Below, one piece after another: positions 34,972-42,072 of a DNA stretch of 64,000 bases (its first letter is position 1; each line of letters starts with the position of its first letter). The stretch lies in NCBI RefSeq assembly GCF_004197395.1, contig NZ_SELS01000006.1:186001-250000 (forward strand). The letters run 5' to 3'. The position numbers were made by a program, and so were the translations under genes. This DNA comes from Paraburkholderia sp. UYCP14C (GTDB lineage: Bacteria; Pseudomonadota; Gammaproteobacteria; Burkholderiales; Burkholderiaceae). Under the pieces are notes generated by a model. That model had not been told where the DNA came from. It was given only the letters and a program-made list of their open reading frames with translations, and searched no databases.

Positions 34972-36855
34972 TCACGCCTTGCCGAGCGGCTGGAACCCGC
35001 TGCCGGGCTCGGCCAGCGCCGGGCCCGCGCCCGCACTCTGCCGCTCGCCCGGCTGATTGCGCAGGTCGCCGTCGAGCGCAGCGATGTGCGGCTGACGCAG
35101 CTTCGTGAAGCCGCCGCGATAAACCTTTTCCACATACGAAATGACGTTTTCCTGCGCGACCGACGACAGGATCGCGTGATCGGTGTGCTTGCAGAAAGCC
35201 ACCTGGATATGCTCGAAGCGCCGCAACCGCGTGCCGCGCGCGCCGAAGCAGCGCTCGAGCTCCTCGAGGCCTGCGTCGAGCACGCCGTACACCAGATGAA
35301 TATCGACGCCGCGCTCATCGAGCCCGGCGAACAGGCGGCGTTCATCTGTTGCGCCAAGCTCGATCCCACACAAGCGGCCAACGCGATCGGCCAACGTGAC
35401 ACCGGCCCGCGACGCCATCCGCATCGCCAGTTCGCGCAGCACGCCGAGACCGCCGCTCTCGCCCTTCAGGAAGCGCAGCCATTTGTCCGGCTTGGTCAGC
35501 GAGCGCAGGTAGCTGCGCGTCGAGCCGAACCGGGTGGCCGTGGCCATCGGCTTGCCGTGCTCGTCGCAGACATCGTTCCATCTGAACTTCTGCAGGTTGA
35601 CGAGCACCGCGCCGATCACCGTCGCTTCGCGCGTCGCCGCATGCAGACCGATGTATGCCCCCGAGCAGATGCCGACCAGCACTCCACCCGCATGGCCGCG
35701 TTCGACGAGCCAGCGCGAGGCGCGCGCCGCATCCTCGGCGCTCGTCTGCGAGTACAGCGCATCGAGATTCAGCGTTTCGGCCAACGGCATGCTATCGCCG
35801 ATGTTGCCGGCGTCGATGCGCAGCGATGCGATCCCCTGACGCGCGAGACGCCGTGCGAGACGCACACCGAAACGCCCATTGCCGATGCGCGATTCCGCGC
35901 CGGTATTCAGCAGCACCACCGCGGGCGCACTCGCGGCGGCCGCGCCGTCGGGCAGGCAATAGATGCCGAACACCTTGCCGCCGTTCAGCCAAACCGGCGT
36001 TTCGAGCACGCCGGGCGCGACATGGTGACCGCCCGCACCGTCCTCGCCGCGTTGCGGCACCGCAGCCGGGGTGTGCGCGAGCGGCGCGCCGCCTGCCGCC
36101 AACCAGTTCTCGATGGCGTCGAACGCCGCGTTCGGCATCTCGCTGTCGAGCGCCTCCGTCATGAAGCGGCTGTACTCGTCGAATGACTGACGCTCGACCT
36201 CGACGCCGTGCTGCGCATAGTGCGAAGCAAGCGCATCGACGCGCGCGGGATTGAGCGCATCCAGCAGCAGCACGCGCGCGGCCGGCCGGCTCGTGTCGCG
36301 CCACAGATCGACCGCGAGCAGGCTTGCGAGCGTGTCGCGATAGATCCGGAAACCATACGCCTCGACGAACTCGTCGGTCTCAGGTTCGACCACGCGGTCC
36401 AACGTTTCAGGCAGCGTCACCCACTGCCGGTAGTGCGCGCGCAACTCGCGCTGGTAGCTTTTGCCCGACAGTACCGGCGACAGCATGACGAGACCATCGA
36501 CATCGCCCAGTTCCTGCGCGGCGAGCGCGGCAAGCATGCCGCCCAACCGCAGTCCGCACAGAGTCACGCGCTCGACGCCGCTCGCCGCGCGCAGCTGCGC
36601 GACCGCCTGCTTGATGCTATCGATCCACGCGCGCCACAGACCCATGTCGGTCGGATCGCCAGCCGAATCGCCCGTGGCCGGATAGTCGAAGCGCAAGACC
36701 GGCACGCCGCGCGCCGCGAGCCGTTCGGCAAGCCGGCGCATGCCGCGGTGCGTGCCCAGAGCGTCGTAGCCGAACGGAGAACACAGCACAACGCCATCCG
36801 GACCGTCCGCTGGATGCAACCAGCCGAAGTTGCCGTCGAAGACGATGGGTGTCAC
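34972..36855 (-). CDS. Tandem alpha/beta hydrolase with atypical nucleophile motifs
   Basis: 627 aa with two alpha/beta-hydrolase-like halves. The first (about 1-270) has LRFDYPATGDSAG and CGLRLGGMLAALAAQE, where Ser of GxSxG is replaced by Arg; the second (about 285-560) opens GIYCLPDGAAAASAPAVVLL and has ASLRIDAGNIGDS and VGICSGAYIGL, with Cys at the nucleophile position. The halves suggest an internal duplication and fusion. Relatives with the GLRLGG form occur as hydrolase/acyltransferase-like proteins in exopolysaccharide and natural-product loci; role unknown. GTG start at 36855 preceded by AAGGAG. It is the likely first gene of a minus-strand pair with the flavin reductase; the carrier-protein operon starts divergently 1.5 kb away. 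Confidence 0.7.
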   Translation of the reverse strand: MTPIVFDGNFGWLHPADGPDGVVLCSPFGYDALGTHRGMRRLAERLAARGVPVLRFDYPATGDSAGDPTDMGLWRAWIDSIKQAVAQLRAASGVERVTLCGLRLGGMLAALAAQELGDVDGLVMLSPVLSGKSYQRELRAHYRQWVTLPETLDRVVEPETDEFVEAYGFRIYRDTLASLLAVDLWRDTSRPAARVLLLDALNPARVDALASHYAQHGVEVERQSFDEYSRFMTEALDSEMPNAAFDAIENWLAAGGAPLAHTPAAVPQRGEDGAGGHHVAPGVLETPVWLNGGKVFGIYCLPDGAAAASAPAVVLLNTGAESRIGNGRFGVRLARRLARQGIASLRIDAGNIGDSMPLAETLNLDALYSQTSAEDAARASRWLVERGHAGGVLVGICSGAYIGLHAATREATVIGAVLVNLQKFRWNDVCDEHGKPMATATRFGSTRSYLRSLTKPDKWLRFLKGESGGLGVLRELAMRMASRAGVTLADRVGRLCGIELGATDERRLFAGLDERGVDIHLVYGVLDAGLEELERCFGARGTRLRRFEHIQVAFCKHTDHAILSSVAQENVISYVEKVYRGGFTKLRQPHIAALDGDLRNQPGERQSAGAGPALAEPGSGFQPLGKA

Positions 36856-37407
36856 GGTACGCTCCTTAGCGGGTTCTTCTTTCGGGAATTACAACAAACG
36901 TCCTTTCGCTCATATGTGCGCCTCACCACATTTGCTTCGGACTCCGGATCACGCATCGGAAGCGGCGCGCGCAGCATCACAGCCCGCGAATGTGGGACCG
37001 TTCTCTACGCTGACATGCTGCTTTACCGAATGCGGAGACGACGTTACGCAAGAGGCGATGGCTTTTTCGCGTAACGCGGCCCGCTTGGAGGTGGGGTGCA
37101 AATCAAGATGCATCGCGCGTTCGCTGCGCGTGCTGGTTCGTCGCGCTGCCCGTGAACCGGAGCTACCATCCATCCCGAAACAACGGTTCGTGCGATCGAC
37201 GATCGGTCACGCGACACGCTACCTCATCAGCATAGAGCTTAACTTCCTCCCGATCTCGTCTCTATGTACGGCAACCAACACAGGCGCGTGACAGACCAGA
37301 TCGGTATCCAGGACGCGCGACTGCCTCGCGCGGAGATGTTGCGGCGCGCGATCGCGTTGAACGCGCGATGCGATTTTTGTGGCAACTTCGTGACACGCAC
37401 ACGGACA
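36856..37407 (+). other. Intergenic between tandem hydrolase and GNAT genes
   Basis: 552 bp. No convincing gene; the plus-strand open frame across 36830-37291 has poor protein character and no ribosome-binding site. It should contain the hydrolase promoter and the 3' region of the GNAT gene. Confidence 0.45.
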
Positions 37408-37941
37408 CTACAGCAGCTCGAACGTATCGACGAACGATGGAGCGTCGCTGACGCGGCGCCGCGCGCCGAAGCGTTGTTGACTGCCGCGCACCTGGCGCGT
37501 GAGGCCGATGAACGGCACGCCGTGCTCGAGGTATGGCCCCTCGGATTTACGAAAGCCGAACTGCTCGTAGAAACCGCGCAGGCCGACCGGCGCGCTCACG
37601 CGCGTGGCGCGGCCCGGCCAGCGTTCGGCGACCGCTTCGAGGACCCGCTCGATCAGCATCTCGGCCGTGCCGTCACCGCGCCGCAGCGGGCTGGTCAACA
37701 CCTTGTCGATCCTCACTTCCGGATCTTCGGCATCGCCTGGCTGCACGCGTGCATAGGCGAGGATCGGCATCGGCCGGGTCATGTCGTCGGTCGCGAAAAC
37801 GTGCAACGCATTTTCGTCGCGACCGTCGGCATCGAGGCATACATGCGATTGCTCGACGACGAATACCGCGCTGCGCGCGCGCAGCAGAACATACAACTCC
37901 CGTGCGGATAGCTGATCGAATTCCAGCGTCTTCCAGTTCAT
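37408..37941 (-). CDS. ElaA-like GNAT N-acetyltransferase
   Basis: 177 aa. The GNAT acetyl-CoA loop appears as RIDKVLTSPLRRGDGTAEMLIERVL; the N-terminus ELYVLLRARSAVFVVEQ, with DADGRDENALHVFA and the C-terminal GLRGFYEQFGFRKSEGPYLEHGVPFIGL, matches the ElaA family. ElaA-type proteins acetylate amino groups of unknown substrates. It is transcribed away from the carrier-protein operon that starts 378 bp on the other side, so a shared control region is possible. Start ATG 37941. Confidence 0.82.
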   Translation of the reverse strand: MNWKTLEFDQLSARELYVLLRARSAVFVVEQSHVCLDADGRDENALHVFATDDMTRPMPILAYARVQPGDAEDPEVRIDKVLTSPLRRGDGTAEMLIERVLEAVAERWPGRATRVSAPVGLRGFYEQFGFRKSEGPYLEHGVPFIGLTRQVRGSQQRFGARRRVSDAPSFVDTFELL

Positions 37942-38319
37942 CTCGCACCCCCTGCGATAAAAAGATTAGGTGGGACCGACCATGCACGGGACACCCGATG
38001 GGAAGCTCGCGCATTACGGCCCTTCGTCATGGGCTACACGGTACGTGCGTGAACCGAGGGCTTCCGTGCGCCATCGCACTGACGCCTTTCCCTGAGAACT
38101 CTTAAATACGCGCTACCGGAACGCGGCCCAGCATGTACCGCCATCAGCGTGGATGGCCCGGAGGGACCCGCTCAAGAATTGCCCCGCATCAAAGGTGTTC
38201 GCGCCACGCGGCGCGCACACCACCCGGACCAGCCACCTATAAACCGATTAGATGGGACGCGAGTTCCGATCACCGCTTTGCTATCCAACCGACGCTTTGG
38301 ACCCGAAGGGGAGAATCAG
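37942..38319 (+). other. Divergent region between the GNAT gene and the carrier-protein operon
   Basis: 378 bp. Carries the promoters for both directions by position; I could not identify convincing -35/-10 pairs. No small gene seen. Confidence 0.45.
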
Positions 38320-38571
38320 ATGAAGACCGCATTAAGACGCATCCTTTCCGAATCCGCCCGCCTCGACATCCCGGCAGAAGGTCTTGCCGATGACGCAGAT
38401 CTCTATGCCGCCGGTCTCTCGTCACTCGCGACCGTGCATCTGATGCTCGCGATAGAAGACGAATTCAACGTGGAGATTCCCGACCGCATGCTCACGCGGC
38501 GCCTGTTCTCGAGCATCGACTCGATGGCGGCCGCGATCGCCGAACTGCTGCAGGCAAAGGCGGCAGCATGA
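38320..38571 (+). CDS. Small acyl/aminoacyl carrier protein
   Basis: 83 aa, acidic four-helix carrier protein. The 4'-phosphopantetheine site is the Ser within AAGLSSLATVHLMLAIEDEF; the usual DSL is replaced by a GLSSL form, which is the version I associate with carrier proteins loaded by aminoacyl-tRNA-synthetase-like ligases. Helix 3 contains IPDRMLTRRLFSSIDSMAAA. AAGGGGAGAATCAG precedes the ATG at 38320. The stop overlaps the next gene by ATGA, so the two are translationally coupled. First gene of a five-gene operon that includes an amino acid:[carrier protein] ligase, its presumed loading enzyme. Confidence 0.88.
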   Translation: MKTALRRILSESARLDIPAEGLADDADLYAAGLSSLATVHLMLAIEDEFNVEIPDRMLTRRLFSSIDSMAAAIAELLQAKAAA

Positions 38572-39866
38572 GCGATCCGCTGAGAGAGCCAGCCGCCATC
38601 GCGGCTGAAGCCGGCGCGCCCTATGCCGGCAAACAGAGCCACGACAACGCAGCAGCAGCCGTTGCGCTTGCCGCGCTCACGAGCGAACCCGCGTGGCGGG
38701 TTGCGGCACATCGATGCGCCGCGGTCGCAGCACAACACGCGGACGCGGTCGATCGCGAAGCGCGCTTTCCGGTCGAAGCATTCGACGCGCTCAGGCGTGA
38801 ACGTCTGCTCTCGGCGATGGTGCCCGCCGCTTACGGCGGTGCAGGTCTGTCGCTTGCCGAGGTCGGCGCGATCTGCGAGACGCTCGCACAGGGCTGCGCG
38901 TCGACCGCGATGATCTATGCGATGCATCAGATCCAGGTCGCGTGCATCGACGCGCATCGCGGCGACTCCGCGTGGCATGCGCATCTGCTCACGCAACTGG
39001 TCGAGCAGCAATGGCTGCTCGCGTCGGCGACGTCGGAAGAGACGATCGGCGGCAACATGCGCACGAGCGCGTGCTCGGTCGAGCTCGATGGCGCGCGCTT
39101 CCGGATCGAAAAACTCGCGCCGACGATCTCGTACGGCGCGCACGCCGACGGCATCCTCGTGACCGCGCGGCGCACCGCCGAGGCGGCCGCGTCCGACCAG
39201 GTGCTGATCGTCGCGCTACGCGCCGAGACGCAGCTCGAGCAACGCGGCGCATGGGACGCGATGGGCATGCGCGGCACCTGCAGCGACGGTTTCCGGCTGG
39301 TAGCGACGGGACTCGCCGAACAGATCCTCGCGACTCCGTTCGCCGACATCGCCGATCAGACCATGCTGCCCGTGTCGCACACGCTGTGGGCATCGGTGTG
39401 GACCGGCATCGCGATCGACGCGGTCAATCGCGCGAAAGCGTTCTTTCGCGCGCAGGCACGCGCCAAGCCCGGCACCATGCCGCCGGCGGGCCTGCGGCTT
39501 GCTGAAGCGGTCGGGTTGCTGCAGATGATGCAGGCGCGTCTGTCGGTCGCGCTCGAGGCTGCGCGCGTTGCGCATCAGGCACGCGATGGGGCGACGCAAG
39601 CGGACGCCCCGCTCGCGGCGCTGCTCGGCTTCGCGTCGGACATGAACACGCTGAAGACCAGCATTTCGACCACCGCGCTGCAGGTCGTGCAGGAAGTGCT
39701 GATGATCTGCGGCATGGCGGGCTACAAGAACGGCACGCCCTATAGCGTCGGCCGCCATTTGCGCGACCTGCACTCGGCGCCCTTGATGATCAACAACGAC
39801 CGCATCGCGCAGAACACCGCGAGCCTGCTGCTCGCGCAGCGTCCTGCCGCGCCGGGGAGACCCTGA
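38568..39866 (+). CDS. Acyl-CoA-dehydrogenase-like flavoprotein (carrier-protein operon)
   Basis: 432 aa, with a long N-terminal extension (about 55 residues) before the ACAD fold: FDALRRERLLSAMVPAAYGG (N-terminal helical domain), SATSEETIGGNMRTSACSVE (middle sheet, flavin region) and the C-terminal helices with VQEVLMICGMAGYKNGTPYS. The usual catalytic Glu segment (IYEGT) is not visible; the equivalent place reads INNDRIAQNTA, so the chemistry may differ (perhaps an oxidase or dehydrogenase of a carrier-bound amino acid). ACAD-like enzymes are known to oxidise prolyl-carrier proteins in pyrrole biosynthesis; a similar role is inference. Starts within the carrier-protein stop (ATGA). Confidence 0.8.
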   Translation: MSDPLREPAAIAAEAGAPYAGKQSHDNAAAAVALAALTSEPAWRVAAHRCAAVAAQHADAVDREARFPVEAFDALRRERLLSAMVPAAYGGAGLSLAEVGAICETLAQGCASTAMIYAMHQIQVACIDAHRGDSAWHAHLLTQLVEQQWLLASATSEETIGGNMRTSACSVELDGARFRIEKLAPTISYGAHADGILVTARRTAEAAASDQVLIVALRAETQLEQRGAWDAMGMRGTCSDGFRLVATGLAEQILATPFADIADQTMLPVSHTLWASVWTGIAIDAVNRAKAFFRAQARAKPGTMPPAGLRLAEAVGLLQMMQARLSVALEAARVAHQARDGATQADAPLAALLGFASDMNTLKTSISTTALQVVQEVLMICGMAGYKNGTPYSVGRHLRDLHSAPLMINNDRIAQNTASLLLAQRPAAPGRP

Positions 39867-40931
39867 ATGAAGCTGATGACCGACACCGCCGCCGTCGCTC
39901 CGGCCGCGGCCGCTGACGTGGAGCCGTCGCTCACGCTGCGCGACGAGATGCTGTCCGCCGGCCTGCTGATCGACACCGGCGAAAACGGGCTGTATGGCCG
40001 CAGCCAGATTTTCGAGGACGTGATCGACCGGCTGAACGTGGCGATTACGCATCTCGGCAAAGATCAGCAACCCGAAGTATTGCGCTTTCCACCCGCGATG
40101 CGCCGCACCGACTTCGAGGATAGCGAATACCTGAAGAGCTTCCCGAATCTCGCGGGCACCATCCATTCGTTCTGCGGCAACGACATGGGTCACCACCGTC
40201 TGCTGCGCGCGCTCGACGATGCGATGGCCGAGAGCGACGACGATCGCAGCGACGCATGGCTCGCGCAGCAGAAACCGACGCGCGTCGTGCTGACGCCGGC
40301 CGCCTGCTATCCGATCTATCCGGTGATGGCGCGGCGCGGCGCGCTGCCCGCCGACGGCCGCACGATCGACGTGCTGTCGTACTGTTTCCGCCACGAGCCG
40401 TCGCTCGATCCGGGCCGTATGCAGATGTTTCGCCAACGGGAATACGTACGCCTCGGCACCCCCGAGCAGGTAATGGCATTCCGGCAGATGTGGATCGAGC
40501 GCGGTTCGCTGCTCGTCCGGCTGCTGCGCTTGCCGGTCGAAGTCGATCTCGCGAACGATCCGTTCTTCGGCCGCGGCGGCAAGATCGTCGCCGATAGTCA
40601 GCGCGCGCAGGCGCTCAAGTTCGAGCTGCTGATCGCGCTCGCCGATCCGCGCGGCAAGACGGCTTGCCTGTCGTTCAACTATCACATGGACCACTTCGGC
40701 GCGATCTGGAAGATCGCCTGCGAAGACGGCACGACCGCGCACACGGGCTGTGTCGGCTTCGGCATGGAACGCATCACGCTCGCGCTGTTCCGTCATCATG
40801 GGCTCGACGTCAACGCATGGCCCGACGACGTGCGCGCGCTGTTGTGGGGCGATACCGAAACCCGTGTCGCCGACGCGCTGCAGGCGGAGCAAGCGACTCA
40901 CACGGCGACCGTGGCCGGGGAGCGCGCATGA
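39867..40931 (+). CDS. Amino acid:[carrier protein] ligase (class II aaRS homologue)
   Basis: 354 aa. It is a class II synthetase catalytic core without a tRNA-binding arm or C-terminal domain: motif 2 is CFRHEPSLDPGRMQMFRQREYV (F-R-x-E with the following loop) near residue 177, and motif 3 is GCVGFGMERITLALFRHHG near residue 293 (GxGMER). The Cys in FCGNDMGHH and in CFRHE, with the Cys of GCVGFG, may bind the zinc seen in related archaeal-type SerRS-like enzymes. Homologues activate glycine or alanine as adenylates and transfer them to a carrier protein's phosphopantetheine; the carrier is the upstream gene. The stop/start with the flavoprotein is TGA-ATG; it overlaps the next gene by ATGA. 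Confidence 0.88.
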   Translation: MKLMTDTAAVAPAAAADVEPSLTLRDEMLSAGLLIDTGENGLYGRSQIFEDVIDRLNVAITHLGKDQQPEVLRFPPAMRRTDFEDSEYLKSFPNLAGTIHSFCGNDMGHHRLLRALDDAMAESDDDRSDAWLAQQKPTRVVLTPAACYPIYPVMARRGALPADGRTIDVLSYCFRHEPSLDPGRMQMFRQREYVRLGTPEQVMAFRQMWIERGSLLVRLLRLPVEVDLANDPFFGRGGKIVADSQRAQALKFELLIALADPRGKTACLSFNYHMDHFGAIWKIACEDGTTAHTGCVGFGMERITLALFRHHGLDVNAWPDDVRALLWGDTETRVADALQAEQATHTATVAGERA

Positions 40932-42001
40932 ATCCATCCCCGACCCCGATACTTGCCGGCGCGCTCGCGAACTCGTCGCTGCGGCGACGCGCCGGCGATC
41001 CGCCGACGCATCAGCAGACCCGCGCGGCGCCCCTCGCCGGCACGCAGTTGCGCGAGCACGCAGCGCACGCGCTGCATCAGGGCGAGCGCGTGTGGCAGGA
41101 GACCAACTGCTATGTCGATCTGTGGATCGAACTGCTGCACGGCTTCGGACTCGATCCGCGCGCGGCGCTCGCGTTTACGGTGACGCAGGATTTCGAAGGC
41201 GACCAGTTCACGTTCTTCAAGTTTCCGCTCGACGATCTCGAACGTCTGTATGGCACCCAGGTGCAGGAGCTCGCGATCTACGACTCGCTCGAACAACGTG
41301 TGCTCGCGCAGACACTGCGCGGCCACACCGTGCTCGTCGAAGTCGACGGCTACTACCTGCCCGATACGCGCGCGACCTCATATCGCAGCGAGCATCCGAA
41401 GACCACGATCGGCATCGATTTCGTCGACACCGCCGCGCGCCGCCTCGGCTATTTTCACAATACCGGCTACCACCGTCTCGAGGGCGACGACTACGACGGC
41501 GTGTTTCGCAAGCTGCCGCAATTCGCCGGGCAACCCGATCTGCTGTTTCCCTACGTCGAGTTCGCCAAGCAGGCGCGGCCCGCGCTCGAGGGCACCGCGC
41601 TTGCCGAGGCGTCGGCGGAACTGCTGTGCGCGCATCTGGAACGGCGCCCGTTGACCAACCCGATATCGCAATGGCGTGCCGCGTTTCCCGCGCATCTCGA
41701 TACGCTGTTCGAGCGCGACGAGGCGTACTTCCATCTGTACTCGTTCAATCTGATGCGGCAACTCGGCGCGAACTTCGAGTTTCTATCGAAGTATCTGCTC
41801 TGGCTGTCCGCGCAAGGCTTCGAGATTGCGCCGACGATACCGGCCGCCGCGCAACGCATCGCGTCGGAGTCGATGGTGATGCAGTTCCGGCTCATTCGTG
41901 CGATCGCACGCGGCCGTCGCGATAGCTGCGAAGACTGCTTCGATGTGCTCGAAAGCGCTTATGAAAATACGCTGCCGCCGCTAGCCGCTCTGGTGCGTTG
42001 A
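40928..42001 (+). CDS. DUF1839 family protein
   Basis: 357 aa, ATGA overlap with the ligase gene. Distinct features: an N-terminal disordered stretch, then GERVWQETNCYVDLWIELLHGFGLDPRAALAFT, FEGDQFTFFKFPLDDLERLYG, LVEVDGYYLPDTRAT and FHLYSFNLMRQLGANFE. The many Asp, Glu, His, Tyr and Trp residues in conserved-looking blocks suggest an enzyme; DUF1839 proteins occur with carrier-protein ligases of this type and their reaction is not known to me. Candidate for the acyl/aminoacyl transfer or release step. No signal peptide; cytoplasmic. Confidence 0.78.
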   Translation: MNPSPTPILAGALANSSLRRRAGDPPTHQQTRAAPLAGTQLREHAAHALHQGERVWQETNCYVDLWIELLHGFGLDPRAALAFTVTQDFEGDQFTFFKFPLDDLERLYGTQVQELAIYDSLEQRVLAQTLRGHTVLVEVDGYYLPDTRATSYRSEHPKTTIGIDFVDTAARRLGYFHNTGYHRLEGDDYDGVFRKLPQFAGQPDLLFPYVEFAKQARPALEGTALAEASAELLCAHLERRPLTNPISQWRAAFPAHLDTLFERDEAYFHLYSFNLMRQLGANFEFLSKYLLWLSAQGFEIAPTIPAAAQRIASESMVMQFRLIRAIARGRRDSCEDCFDVLESAYENTLPPLAALVR

Positions 42002-42072
42002 TGCGTTGATGCCTTTGCCTTGATGCCTTGGTGCGCGCGCTTCGTGCCGCGCAACTCCTCCGGGAATTGACC

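Noticed and set aside
36830-37291. Plus-strand open frame in the intergenic region beside the tandem hydrolase
   Set aside because: Overlaps the hydrolase start, no ribosome-binding site, and low-quality protein character.
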